Positions 31,333 to 41,760 of a stretch of 64,000 bases of DNA are shown one piece after another. The translations under genes were made by a program, and so were the position numbers. Position 1 is the first letter of the stretch. Each line of letters begins with the position of its first letter. Source of the stretch: Chara braunii (lineage: Eukaryota; Streptophyta; Charophyceae; Charales; Characeae); the NCBI GenBank assembly GCA_003427395.1, contig BFEA01000313.1:473312-537311 (forward strand), written 5' to 3'. The notes under the pieces were generated by a model. The model searched no databases. It was given only the letters and a program-made list of their open reading frames with translations, and was not told the DNA's origin.

Positions 31333-32885
31333 GGGACTGCACCCCCAAGGCCTCGACCTTCCCCTGTCAACGGGGGTGCGCTGGCTAATCAGGCAGATGT
31401 AAATTAACTTTAGATAAGTTGATTACTTGATTTTTTTAAATTTGTTCGATTTTTAAATTTTGTTTTTTTTCCAATATCTTCTGATCCACATGTTTTTGCG
31501 CGGGCTGCACCGGGGTCAAAGTTCGTCCTCTTGTTGAGGCGAACATTTTGAGACCTTTTTTTCGTTTTTTTATTAATTGCAAAAAATTGGAGCGAAAACC
31601 GGAGATAACTGCTGGACCAAAGTTGTCCAGTTGATTTTTCCCGACGTTTTGAGAGATTGGTCGGGGGAAACGGACGTCGTTTGTAGAAACGACGGACCCC
31701 AACAGATAGGAAAAAAAAATTATTTTTTTTGTAACTTGTATAAATGAAAAGAAAAAAGAATTAAAAAGAGTAATCAGATAACTTTCTTCTTTAGACCGTA
31801 AAGAATCAACAGGGAAAATTTAAGAGTTATTGGGGGTTCGTGGAGAGCATGCGATTGCGCGCAAGAACCTAAGACCCTAATTGGATAAACCCTGGTTAGG
31901 GGGAACCCTAATTAGGTCAAACCCTAGTTAGGACTTTAGGAAGCGAAAGCAACCCCTAATACTGTATTAGAGACAAAATCTAGAAGGTATTCACAAACAT
32001 ATGCGATTTTGTATTTTTCGGTTTGTTTTAATATTTATTTCATTGGTAAAAGATAGCGAAAAAAAAAAAAAAAAAAAAAAATTTGTCTTTTCGCAATTTT
32101 AATTGTTTAAATTGCTTCGAGGTTTCCTTTTGGGCAGCGGATTAAGGGACACTAGTCCCGAGCCCCATCCCCACGGGGGGGATCACCATAATTATTTTGG
32201 CCGCCGATAAATCGTGGAAATCGGTGTACTATAACTAGATCCAACCTCTTACAATTGTAAAATAAGAAAAAAAAATATTTTGGCTTCCTTACCTTTTTTT
32301 TTTTCTAATTAAATATTAGATAAAATCTAAAAAAATAATAAAAAATTGCAGAAAAGGGTGGAACAAGGGTGAGAAGTCAGCAACGAATTAGGGTCGGCAC
32401 CTAACTTGTTTTTTTTGCCATTAAAAAAAAATTAAAAAAAATGAATTTAATAATTTTTTTGTGAATTAATTGATGATAAATTGAAAGAAATTCCTAGGTG
32501 AGTGCAAAAAAAGGTCAGGGTCCATTTCAGACTTTCTTTTGTACTTACTACCCAAATACTAAGTATTGGGGTAGAGATAGACTAAATTCTAGTCTCCTTT
32601 GACTTTTTTTTATTAATTAAAATTTTATAAATTCGCTAAAAACCTATAAATGGCTTAGAAAATTTAGTACGCCTTATCTACCTAGTATTTATTAAGTTTC
32701 ATATTTGACTGTGACTTCCGGTGGTCGGGAGTGCGCCAGAGGGATATGCAGGATGAATTCCCTCAGATAGAGCACACGCTTTGTACTCAAGGAAACTCGG
32801 GTAGGAGGTGTGGGAGCTCTATTTGAGCCCGGAATTCGGTGTCCCTCGGACCTAGGATATATTAGGGCTTGACCGCCTTGATCGG
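31333..32885 (+). other. Untranslated leader of element B
   Basis: AT-rich 1.55 kb with long A and T runs (e.g. 31,136-31,157 just upstream, 32,059-32,080). No convincing gene. It matches the leader of A in general layout, including the telobox cluster and the C-run/G-run block near 32,165. Confidence 0.6.
31868..31935 (+). promoter_or_regulatory. Cluster of telobox-like motifs, element B leader
   Basis: GACCCTAATT, AAACCCTGG, AACCCTAATTAGG and AAACCCTAGTTAGG within 68 bp, at the same relative position as the cluster in A (20,636-20,692). Confidence 0.55.
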
Positions 32886-33875
32886 ATGTGGCAACCCGGC
32901 GTCGAGGACTATGAGGTTGGACGTGCTTGGGAGGTAGACCCTCCCGAACTTATAGAGCGCGACTTAGTGGAGTTCACGCTCCCTGCACGACGCATCCATT
33001 GGCACGATGGACAGTGCGGGTGGAGACCCATCCTCTTGTACTCCGGTGCTTGGCTGTGGACGTACAGAGAGTTCCAGAGCAGTCAAGGGAGACGCCTAGT
33101 GAAGGCCTATCTGTACCTGGGAGTAGAGACGAGCAAAGAGGTCGCCTTGACTCTCGCGACGTCGGGAATCAGTTACGTCATTAGCAGAGCGTTGCGATAC
33201 TTGCAGGAGGAGGTTGATGCGTTTCGGGCTGATAACGAGCGGGACCCGTTGACTTTATTTCACGGGCAGCCTCCCCTCACTATCACAGGGGATCTCCAAC
33301 TAGCCTGAGGCGGTTTTTTCCCATACTTAGGGGCTAGCCTGAGGGCAGTTGTTCCCGGGTTCGTCGTGGACGCTGTTTTCGGAGGAGTGGGTGGCTTGGT
33401 CGAGGCTTACCTCACATCCCGAGAGCTCGAGGTCTTCGCCAGAGGAGGCCTTGACTTTCACTATATATATTACTACCTCGTGACTGCGGGGCCTCGCTGA
33501 GGAGATGAGAGGGTTCAACTCATAGAGCTAATCTGCTCCTTAGGTCACGATTACGAGAGGGGCGTTCCCCCACCCTCGTACGTGTGGGATCTAGAGCTCC
33601 GGGCTGGATCTGAGTATATTACTTATATAGGTAAACTCTTCTTGGATGACTGGGGCAGCTGGTGGAGCGAGGACCCGCTACCCCTGATATACGACTACCA
33701 GTTGGCGCAGTATTATCAGGCGATAGGGCTCCCTCCGTACCGCATAGGGGACGAGCCGGACGACGACGAGTGGGTGAGGGACGACGACGAGGAGGCCTGG
33801 GAACCTGACTGGGTCGACTCTGAGAGCGAGGACGCTGAGTCGGGAGAGGAGTTTGACATCATTTCCCGAGGATAG
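32886..33875 (+). pseudogene. Accessory protein Q1 of element B, two stops
   Basis: 330 codons in one frame with a TGA at 33,306-33,308 (A has CGA) and a TGA at 33,498-33,500 (A has TGG). There is no frameshift, unlike A. Conserved: MWQPGVEDYEVGRAWEVDP, LVEFTLPARR, GAWLWTYRE, YLYLGVETSKEVA, VPGFVVDAVFGGVGGLVEAY, then the acidic tail (PDDDEWVRDDDEEAWEPD). Together with A it shows the full length of the protein to be about 330-345 residues. Function unknown. Confidence 0.85.
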
Positions 33876-34048
33876 GGGTCGCTATCAAAGCCTAGGCGGG
33901 ATCCCGCGAAGCGACGAGTATCGGCAAGGGAGGATTAGACTTGCGGATTATAGACCGACGAGGGAGTAGGGGGGATAGTACGGAGCCAGAGAGGAAGTGA
34001 TTGAGGGGGGCTGTCCACCAGTGTCAGGTAACTATTGGACGTGATCAG

Positions 34049-34975
34049 ATGGTAGAGCCGGTCGACTGAGTCGACCTTCCAATCGACAATGCTAGATGGC
34101 TTAAGCCCCCCGAGATCGTGGCGCCCGGCGTACTAGAGCTTGATCTACCGGCCAAGAGTGTGGCTGGACCTGGATCCGGACTTCAAAGCCGGTGGAGGTC
34201 GATGTTGTTGGGGACAGGCGTATACTTGTAGACCTACGTGGTTGAGACTTTCAGGTCGGACAGCCAACGGTGGCGAGCGCCCGAGACGACGAGTATAGAG
34301 GCAATAAGTCACATTTATTACTCGCGCGCGGTAGGGGCAACGATTTATTTTGAGGGCCTAGTCCATGATCACTGGCGAGGCGAGCAGGAGGCGAGAGCTA
34401 TCCTCTCAGATGTCGCAGAGGGTGTCCGTAAGGGGGTCGAGCGCTTGTATGGTCCAGCTAGGGCAGTGAGGACGACCTTCCGGATCGTAGGGGCCTTGCC
34501 ATTTCCCAGTATCCGACTAAGAGTGAGAGTTCCGATCTTTGTGGCAGAGGAACTCTGGGGTCTGGGCCACGTTGCCGAGACTTATTTCGCCACCCTCAAG
34601 CTGAATGGCTTGAGTAGGGGACTGACGGACCGAGATTGAATTGCTTACGCGCAGTTCGTCGGGGGACCTCTTGTTGGGGAGAGAGGGCTCCAACTCATAT
34701 TGTTCATACGAGCTCTAGCGCCGTCTGGGGACCCTGAGTCTTTTTTCCCGTACCAGCCCCCAGAGTTCTGGTTAGCGTTAGAAAGGGAGATCCAGAGACC
34801 CCTAGATTGCTTAGAGGGTGTGGGCCGACTTCTGAGCGAAACTCGTGACAACATGCCTGCTCCCCTCATTTCGATCTGGGAGGTTGAGGAGCATTATCAG
34901 CGGATATGCCCGGATAGAGAGGACCTTGGCTGGTATGCGGACGATAGAGAGTTGGAGGACTTGGTGGACATATAG
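34049..34975 (+). pseudogene. Accessory protein Q2 of element B, interrupted
   Basis: One frame from ATG 34,049 with stops at codon 7 (TGA), at 34,229-34,231 (TAG, shared with A) and at 34,637-34,639 (TGA where A has TGG). Conserved: LELDLPAKS, GATIYFEGLVHDHWRGEQEA, VRVPIFVAEELWGLGHVAETY, YQPPEFWLALEREIQRPLD and LEGVGRLLSETRDN. Compared with A it has a ~17-residue insertion (RTTFRIVGALPFPSIRL) near the middle. It ends LEDLVDI with TAG at 34,973. Confidence 0.82.
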
Positions 34976-35336
34976 CCTTGGGGAGATCAGGGCCAGCCTT
35001 GGGGAGATCCGAGACTTAACGAGCGCGACGCCGACCGAAAGGACGGGGGCGCTGACCTCGTAGGCGGAGTGGTACCAGAGGAGGATCGTTGGGGGCACCT
35101 CCGCCAGTCCTAGGGACAGGAGGATATCCCTTGGGGGCGTGAGATAGGTGAGGATAGAGACGTGGATACGCTAGACGCGGACGAGGGTCGTTCACGGAGG
35201 CGGAGAGTGTATTTACGAAATCGTGGCACGGATCGTATAGGTCCCGAGAATAGCCGTAGATTTTTTTTTAGCATAGGTGTTTGGGAAAGGGAGAAAGAGC
35301 TAGGAGAAGAGGTAGAGACGACGGTGGGGATTACAA

Positions 35337-35843
35337 ATGGGCAGGCATCTGATGTCCTTTAGACGGGTATATTGGGAGCAGCTAATCACCGAGGGACGAG
35401 GCCCTACAAGAGAGGAGATTAGTAAGGTTGTCCGATCCCTGAATGAGAAGACGAGGAGAGCGATTATCCCATACGAGCTCGCTACATACGACTATGTCCA
35501 GGGAAAAGGGATAGATCACCGGCGCTCGTACATTCTTACATATCGCTTTGTTAACCTTGACGAGTACGACGTGCGGATCTGTGTTCCTTCGACCCGAGCT
35601 AGGGGGGAACTGAGCGGGAAGGCTTGGAAGAGCGCGGTTAGATTGGTGATAGGAAAGGTGGACCGCTTAAAACAAGAAGGGAAGATAGTTAGTTGGGATA
35701 CTGGGATCGAGGGGTTTGAAAGGATTCCATCTCCTCCAGTCACAGGGAAGAACCTATCTAGGTATGAATGGCACGAGATGATAGAGTTAGTAACGCGAAT
35801 TAGAGATCAGGGACACTCGTACTTGTGTTTTTTTATCCCTTGA
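35337..35843 (+). CDS. Accessory protein P1 of element B, unknown function
   Basis: Intact, 168 residues from MGRHLMSFRRVYWEQL. It is the orthologue of P1 in A over its whole length; its original stop has been lost, adding about eleven residues (QGHSYLCFFIP). P-family motifs: IIPYELATYDYVQG, YILTYRFVNLDEYDVRI, RLKQEGKIVSWDTGIEGFE. An open frame in both diverged elements suggests the gene decayed later than pol or was under constraint. Confidence 0.8.
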   Translation: MGRHLMSFRRVYWEQLITEGRGPTREEISKVVRSLNEKTRRAIIPYELATYDYVQGKGIDHRRSYILTYRFVNLDEYDVRICVPSTRARGELSGKAWKSAVRLVIGKVDRLKQEGKIVSWDTGIEGFERIPSPPVTGKNLSRYEWHEMIELVTRIRDQGHSYLCFFIP

Positions 35844-35882
35844 GATAAACCTCTAACAAGCATCGATGAGGCGGATAGGGTG

Positions 35883-36628
35883 ATGAGGAGCGGCTCAGAC
35901 GCATGGTTGACGTACGTTCTGACGCGAGATTCAGACTCCTATAGAGTGAGGAAACTGATAGGACCAAGAGAGATGAATGTGGGGTACGATATTCCTCTCC
36001 CAGTGCGCTTAGAGGAAATAGCAAGCATACCGATCAGGCACTCTGGTACCTGGTTAGCTAGAGGCGTCTTCCTGTCGACGGTGATCTTAGAGGATAGAGG
36101 GTTTGATATCCCTCGACGACCGGAAGGGATAGGGCATCTTGTGTTTGACAAAACACGAGACCTCGAAATAGGGCTAACACTCGTCGGTGTTAGCAGGGAC
36201 TGGTGGAAGTACGAGGTCTTAGCAAAATCAATAGTGAGACGGCGGCTAACGAGTTTTCCAGGAGAGAGACCGTTCACTATCCGCGTCATAATCGGGCCCC
36301 CGCACCCAGCCTTCTACCCTGTAGAGAGTTGGAGGTTGGCTCTCCCTACGTTCGTAATAGAACAAACCTATGGGAGCATGGACCACCTGACTAAAGCAGT
36401 TGACCACACGCTGTACGTGCTCTGGTTAGGGCTAGCGCATCGATTGAAGGAGGCGTACTATGCAGTTTGCGTGAGGTGGGGACAACCGGACAAGGAGACC
36501 TTATAGACGCTACCTCCTGGGTGGATTGCTTGAGGCCGGACGATCTCGTTCATTACTGTCAAAGACGAGTAGAGGATAAGTACGTCTGTCTAGAGGACTT
36601 GAGATACCTGTTCCGACATAGAAGGTAG
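35883..36628 (+). pseudogene. Accessory protein Q3 of element B, frameshifted
   Basis: 208 residues are open from MRSGSDAWLTYVLTRDSD, then a deletion of about 11 bp near 36,503 shifts the frame. The true C-terminus (SWVDCLRPDDLVHYCQRR, CLEDLRYLF) continues to TAG 36,626-36,628. Orthologous to the intact Q3 of A. R1 starts 5 nt later, as in A. Confidence 0.82.
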
Positions 36629-36633
36629 GAGGT

Positions 36634-36915
36634 ATGCTCGGAAGGGCAACTACAAGGGGTAATGTAAGCAGACGATTAGTGAACGGAGGCTTTACAGTGA
36701 CCGTCTTACTCAGAGCACAAATAGATGAGGACCTGACAAAACAGGAGTGTCTTCGATGAGCCATAGAATTCATACGTGAGTACCGGCCAGGAGTCCTCAC
36801 GTGCGTGACCTTCCAGACAAAGGTAACGTACGAGGTGATGGTATGGTTGGTCGGATACCTACGCGCAGAGTTGTTCTTTGACGAAACGGTAGTGGAAGCG
36901 AGGAAGAGAGAATGA
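36634..36915 (+). pseudogene. Accessory protein R1 of element B (one stop)
   Basis: 93 codons from MLGRATTRGNVSRRLV, the same length as R1 in A. One TGA near 36,757 replaces CGA in A. Conserved: FTVTVLLRAQIDEDLTKQE, PGVLTCVTFQTKVTYEVMVW and RAELFFDETVVEAR. Confidence 0.8.
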
Positions 36916-36931
36916 GACGGGTTGCATTGAC

Positions 36932-37384
36932 ATGACAGAGCGTGACCCAGCGCTGTATCGACATGGACCCCGAGCTTTGTACTCTCTCCGGTGGGATCGC
37001 AGAGGTTCCGATTCGTGGAGGAGCATGGACGATAGGAATCCTCGAGTGGTTGCTCACAGAATAATGACGAGCCGTCTGCCTGTTGAGGAGCGATATGAGC
37101 CTTCCTTGCGACGACTCCCGTATACGCGAGCGGTTTCTAAACGCTTAGCACGCGACGAAGGAACGCTACAGATTCTCCTGAGGCTGAATATAAGTGAGGA
37201 GTTGTCCGACAGTGGGTACAAAGAACTTGCAGAGGATGTCATACGGGAGGAGAGGTTAGGAGCACCGAGGGAGATAACGACACAGAGGTGGATGGTGTAT
37301 GAGGTGGTTGTCTGCGTGAAGGGGATTGTGCGCATAGAGATAGTTCGAGACGAGACACCCACGAAAGCTCGGAGTAAGATGTGA
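36932..37384 (+). CDS. Accessory protein R2 of element B, unknown function
   Basis: Intact, 150 residues from MTERDPALYRHGPRALYS. Two parts: residues 17-37 (YSLRWDRRGSDSWRSMDDRN) resemble Gag of the same element (YSLRWDRR...DPWRSMEDRNPR in A), and residues ~75-150 form the R domain (LQILLRLNISEELSDSGYKE, YEVVVCVKGIVRIEIVRDET, KARSKM). It looks like an R1 duplicate fused to a Gag-derived piece. 16 nt after R1. Confidence 0.82.
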   Translation: MTERDPALYRHGPRALYSLRWDRRGSDSWRSMDDRNPRVVAHRIMTSRLPVEERYEPSLRRLPYTRAVSKRLARDEGTLQILLRLNISEELSDSGYKELAEDVIREERLGAPREITTQRWMVYEVVVCVKGIVRIEIVRDETPTKARSKM

Positions 37385-37540
37385 TAGGCGCTCGGAGCTT
37401 AGAGAGAGATGGGCAGTTGAGAATGGAAAACATAGATGAGAGAGTGAAGAGAGTTAAGAAGCATGTTATAGAACCATTCTTAAAGCGAGTTAAGAAGTTG
37501 GGCAACAAGATTCGTGATTGCGGAGCCAGTAAGAATAAGA

Positions 37541-37806
37541 GGGAACTGCGTAGGATAGAAACAGTATCGAAGGGACAAAGAACTCTTCAGGAGGTGGCAA
37601 TTAGATTTCCTGGAGAGCGTGAAGACGAGAGATCGTAACGACAAGGAAACAGGGACTGCGTAGGATAGGTCTCTTATACACATCTAGATGTGTATAAGAG
37701 GGAACTGCGTAGGATAGAAACAGTATCGAAGGGACAAAGAACTCTTCAGGAGGTGGCAATTAGATTTCCTGGAGAGCGTGAAGATGAGAGATCGTAACGA
37801 TAAGGA
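37541..37806. repeat. Direct duplication flanking the adapter
   Basis: 37,541-37,645 and 37,697-37,803 are nearly identical (start gggaactgcgtaggataga), differing at a few bases such as gacgag/gatgag. A further partial copy (actgcgtaggatag) abuts the adapter. Very probably an assembly artefact. Confidence 0.9.
37669..37700. other. Nextera mate-pair junction adapter in the assembly
   Basis: 32 bp made of the two arms of the Tn5 mosaic end joined tail to tail: GTCTCTTATACACATCT followed by AGATGTGTATAAGAG. This is the core of the 38-bp junction adapter used to circularise mate-pair fragments. The flanks are two copies of the same ~105 bp, as expected if an untrimmed read was built into the contig. 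It is not natural sequence. Confidence 0.97.
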
Positions 37807-37915
37807 AAAAGGGCAGTCGTCAGGGCCGACGGAACGGGGGGAGGAGTCGGCAGAGGCTACCGACTAGGAAGAAAAGGAAAGTGAGGAAGGAGCATCAGAA
37901 CGATGATAAGGGGCA

Positions 37916-38427
37916 ATGTCGGGTACGACTGAGTATTCCAATGATAAGTTTTCCTTGCATGTCGTGGGGAAGTTAGATGGATCGGTGGTCTGTGTGATAA
38001 TGCAAGTGGAGCACCTAGCAAGACTCGATGTGATGGAGGAGGCAGAATATACTAGGCAAGCGGTAAGAGAGGCGCGAGTGACTGGGCTCTGGGTAGGAGT
38101 TAAAAATAGTCGTCTGATTAGATACATATTGTGTGTGACTCCTTTCGATGGGCCGCCCTTGTCTAGGTCGTGGCACGAGACACTGAGAGAGATTGAGACT
38201 CCTAGAAAGGGAGGCCAAGAGGGCTGGAGAGAGTGAGGGTGATAGTTGACGACGTTATTCTCAGGATACTCTCGACACATAATCGGTACTGGAAAGAGTT
38301 TATTAACACTCTAGAAGACATAGAGGATTTTGGAGACAACGATGATTTTGAAGCTTTCTACCTAATCTTACGAACATCCGCGGATAGGGTGTTAGTGGCG
38401 CTTGCTTTAGCTGACTTAAAATGTTAG
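37916..38427 (+). pseudogene. Accessory protein T of element B, frameshifted
   Basis: Starts MSGTTEYSNDKFSLHVVG. A frameshift near 38,195 (the LLEREA stretch of A is read as TPRKGGQEG) moves the rest to another frame, where HNRYWKEFINTLEDIEDFG and a helical C-terminus up to LALADLKC complete the protein at 38,427. It supplies the part broken in A. P2 follows 25 nt later. Confidence 0.78.
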
Positions 38428-38452
38428 GCGACCTGTAAATGTTGCGCGAGAG

Positions 38453-38950
38453 ATGAGCTTACCCGAGGAGGAGTTAGCGCGAAGGAGACGAAAGTTTGCA
38501 GGATGGAGTGGACCCCGTGATCCTGAACATGAGAAAGTACTCCAAGGTCTGATCGCGATTTGCAGACGGGAAATCTTTCCCTACGAGGTAGTCAGGTACC
38601 AGGTAGCAAACAACGGTTGAGACAAAAATCAGTTTTATGTAATGACCGTATACTTTTCCGACCTATGAGTACACCACATAGGTATATACTTACCTAGGGA
38701 GCGCACAGAGTTCTGTGTTTACACGAGGTGCTGCAGAATAGCCGCGTGGAAGTTGAGGGAGGAGAAGAAGAGATTGGAAGACTTGGGGAAGACTGTCGAG
38801 GTCTGCGACGACATCACGATTTTTGACGGCCTGCCTAAGCCACCGATTCTAGACAGAGGATTAGTACAGAATGGATGAGAGGTGGTAGTAGACTTTGCTA
38901 GGGTGGTCCGAATGAGAGATGGTCCAAAGAAATCGCCAGGAAGAGAATAG
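38453..38950 (+). pseudogene. Accessory protein P2 of element B, three stops
   Basis: 166 codons in one frame, exactly the length of the A copy. Stops at 38,618-38,620 (TGA; A has TGG), near 38,666 (TGA; A GGG) and near 38,876 (TGA; A GGG). P-family motifs remain: FPYEVVRYQ, GIYLPRERTEF, RLEDLGKTVEVCDDITIF and DGLPKPP. Confidence 0.83.
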
Positions 38951-38959
38951 GATGTGGGG

Positions 38960-39454
38960 ATGCGCGAAGAGGAAAATATCTCTGATCGCGAGCTGGTGTT
39001 GAGGAGAGAGAGGTTTCTTGCCGGAAACAAACCGTCCGAGGAGAGACTAGCGACTATTTGTGGCATGTTGAGTTCACTAGGGAAAAGAGAAGTAATCCCG
39101 TACGAGGTAGAGAGGTACGAGCTTGTGGATAGCGGATGGAAGGAGATACGTCTTTATGTGATGACCGCCAGGTTTATCCATATAGACGTGTATGATGTGA
39201 GGATTTACCTGCCTAGGGAGAGAGAAGTAGATCTTGTATACGGTCGATGTTGGGAGCGCGCGAAAGAGGTTGTAGAAGGCGAAATAGATAAGTTACTAAC
39301 TCTGGCGAAGAACATTATCTGGGACACTCGGATAACGATCTTTGAGGGGCTTCCTAAACCTCCGACTCCGTGTCAGATAACGCAAGAGGGAAACTACGGA
39401 ACCATAGTGGACCTTGCCTTACGACATCAGGAGTTTGATGGCAAGAGGAGATGA
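38960..39454 (+). CDS. Accessory protein P3 of element B, unknown function
   Basis: Intact, 164 residues from ATG 38,960 (MREEENISDRELVLRRERF); an in-frame GTG lies two codons upstream. P-family: IPYEVERYELVDSGWKE, LYVMTARFIHIDVYDVRIYL, PREREVDLVYGRCWERA, a charged helix, WDTRITIFEGLPKPPTP. It begins 9 nt after P2 and its last 17 nt overlap the start of U. This copy shows what the broken A gene encoded. Confidence 0.8.
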   Translation: MREEENISDRELVLRRERFLAGNKPSEERLATICGMLSSLGKREVIPYEVERYELVDSGWKEIRLYVMTARFIHIDVYDVRIYLPREREVDLVYGRCWERAKEVVEGEIDKLLTLAKNIIWDTRITIFEGLPKPPTPCQITQEGNYGTIVDLALRHQEFDGKRR

Positions 39455-39699
39455 GTACCCGCTAACAAGAACCAACGTCGGACGACGAGGGTTGAGCTAC
39501 TTGGAGAGGAGGATATCGATCGATCTGCGAGAGCACTTGTGTGCTTGTACTCGTGAGGAGTTACGCAGGTGTTGCCTGTATAGAGGGACAGGAGGGACAA
39601 CTTTTCCTTGACACGGGGGTACTAGATATTGAGGGAACGCACGAGATCCAAGATGAGAGTGGAAGACTGACGGTGATTTTGAGGGCGGTTGAGAACTAG
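39438..39699 (+). pseudogene. Accessory protein U of element B, degraded
   Basis: Starts MARGDEYPLTRTNV inside the end of P3. It matches U of A up to CTREEL. Then a deletion removes the cysteine-rich middle part, and the rest (EGQEGQLFLDTGVLDIEG-like, ILRAVEN) is out of frame. The 26-bp repeats follow, as in A. Confidence 0.65.
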
Positions 39700-39721
39700 A
39701 TTTAGGTATTTAGAGATCGCC

Positions 39722-39862
39722 AGAACTGGTTCTAACATTAGGTCCGGGCTGCCGGCTCTGACATTAGGTCCGGGCTGTCGGTTCTGACATTGAGTCCGGG
39801 CTGCCGGCTCTGACATTAGAACAGGGTGGCCGGTTCTGACATTAGGTCCGGGCTGCGCGTTC
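39722..39862. repeat. 26-bp tandem repeats before gag (element B)
   Basis: Five copies of ctgacattaggtccgggctg plus six more bases, period 26 bp (anchors 39,731 and 39,757). It is the same unit as at 12,830-13,010 in A, in the same orientation relative to gag. Confidence 0.92.
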
Positions 39863-39886
39863 GAGTGTTAGGGACGATAAACTCCC

Positions 39887-39894
39887 TATATAAA
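39887..39894 (+). promoter_or_regulatory. Candidate TATA box before gag (element B)
   Basis: TATATAAA, 25 bp after the 26-bp repeats and 28 bp before the gag ATG at 39,922. A has a weaker AAATAAAA at the same place. It could drive a separate gag-pol transcript; the alternative is chance in a short AT-rich stretch. Confidence 0.4.
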
Positions 39895-39921
39895 CGCGAT
39901 CTCGGGGAGGAAACAAAGTAT

Positions 39922-41760
39922 ATGGAGTCTGATACAATGGTCCGCACCCGAGTGTGGATCAACAGGCTGGGGCGTATCGGGCATCGCCCGACCGTGCTTT
40001 GAGGGATCTCAAGGAGCATATCCACCAGAATGCTCCATTGAGATGTGTAGAGCAACCCGACAATGGAGAGCCCGAGGTGATGGGTTGTCCGGTCGTCGCA
40101 GAGCCAAACAGGGACGCCTTGGTCGTACGGATGGAGAGTAGAACCGAACCTCCTAGTATCCGCCGGGAGATGAGCACTCGACGCTAGACATCGGGCGTGA
40201 TAGAGGCAGAGATGACTGGAAAGATCAGTATGTCCGGGAGCAGGCATGGAGAGACAGGGATAGACCCCCGGAGAGGAGCACGCCACCTAGACGGATCTAC
40301 GACCCACAGACGGGTGAGTCGTATATGCTTCCGTACGAGAGGAGGGATAGGTACATCATGTCGTACCAACCCTCGGAGTTGGACACTAGACCACCCATTT
40401 TCAAGGGATACGGCATCACCGAGTATCTCGAAAAGTGGGAGTTGCACGCGTACCGCAGTCAATGTTCGGAGGACGAAATTACAGACAATTTCTTGTTCAA
40501 CATGGACCCGAGTTTGAGTCAACTAATCAAAGAGGCTCGACCAAAAGACAGGAGGTGGACTACCTACAAAGTCAACCTTTATGAACTCTTTAAGTTGGAA
40601 GACGTCAAATATTCGATCAGAGATTTAGAAGTGATGACCCAAGGTGAGGACGAGAGTGTCCAAGCATTTGGAAGACGGTTTCAGAAGATATCCGATGCCC
40701 TAATTGCGAAAGGGAAGCTATCGCAGGTTGAGAGGTGCACGATCTTCCTCGATCAGCTACCTAGAGGGAAGCAGAAATGATTCAAGGGAGTATTAAGAGA
40801 TACGTCTCACGACAAGATAGATTTTGCAGCGGTACTCAAGTTAGCGATGAAGGCTGAGGCAGACGACTACAAGGACCTAGTCTGGAGAGGAATGCAGCGC
40901 CGAGACTTCTCCCTCTATCGAGAATATGATGCGGAGAGGTGTCCTGACTTTAACGATCAGCCTTGGGCAGAACGACGATATTTGTTGGACGGGGGCCGAG
41001 CACAGTGGCCCAGAGACAGAGAGGTGGTGATAGATGAGGTGTGAGAGATGAGAGAAATGATGAAGGGACTGGCCAAGCAAATGACCAATGTCGAGACAAA
41101 GACAGGAGCCACGACTTACAGAGACAAGCCAGGGTCGCCATATTCTTTGCGAAGGAACACCGACCCTTGGAGGAGCGTGGAGGATAGAAACCCTCGCACA
41201 CTCGCGGACTATCGCGCAAGAGAGAGAGACGATGATGCCTTGCGACGTAGGGATGAGGAGATTGATAGAGACCGCCGAGGTGACAGGTACCACGGAGCAG
41301 ACACCTTTAGCCGAGGGGGAAGGCAGGAATAGTATCCGCGCAGTCCCAGATATGATGGAAAGGTGGAAGGATACCGGAGTCCGGGAATTTCAACCGGAGA
41401 GACAGAGATGACTCACGTGACCGATGGGAATCGGATAGGGACCACCGAGATGGATATCCCGACGGCTACGAAAGGGCAGAGCGAGGTGGAGGTCGTCGGG
41501 ACAATTCACGCAGGCAGTATGACCAAGGGGGATATCTTGTTTCGCCTGGGTACCCAAAGTCTCCAAACTATCCCAAATCCCCTAGACCTTCCACCCAAGA
41601 CGTTAGACCTACGAGAGGGTCAGCTATTAGAGGTGCGGAGGAGAGACCCCCTACTCCTAGGAACTCCTACATCCATTGCAGGGGGGAAGATCATGTCAAG
41701 AGGGACTGTCCGGACCTCAGGAGAGTTATCGATGAGGTGCTTGTCGTGCTTGATGAACGC
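39922..41760 (+). pseudogene. Gag of element B, broken
   Basis: Starts MESDTM; a one-base loss soon shifts the frame, which recovers as QQAGAYRASPDRALRDLKEH. The capsid-like part is 40,325-41,330 (ESVQAFGRRFQKISDALIAKG, LVWRGMQRRDFSLYREY) with stops at 40,778-40,780 (inside a 9-bp insertion) and near 41,042. An arginine/tyrosine-rich part follows, then the zinc-knuckle-like YIHCRGEDHVKRDC near 41,665-41,710 with Tyr in place of the first Cys. Gag and protease share one frame here. Confidence 0.83.

Larger units (their letters stand above)
37423..37850 (+). pseudogene. Accessory protein S of element B, frameshifted and artificially duplicated
   Basis: Starts MENIDERVKRVKKHVIEP and matches S of A for ~45 residues, then shifts frame. 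From 37,541 the sequence is present twice, with the second copy starting at 37,697, separated by a library adapter. The real gene is therefore shorter and partly uncertain. The charged coiled-coil-like character is retained. Confidence 0.75.

Noticed and set aside
37669-37700. Perfect 32-bp palindrome as a biological hairpin or integration site
   Set aside because: It is identical to the joined Tn5 mosaic ends of a mate-pair library adapter.
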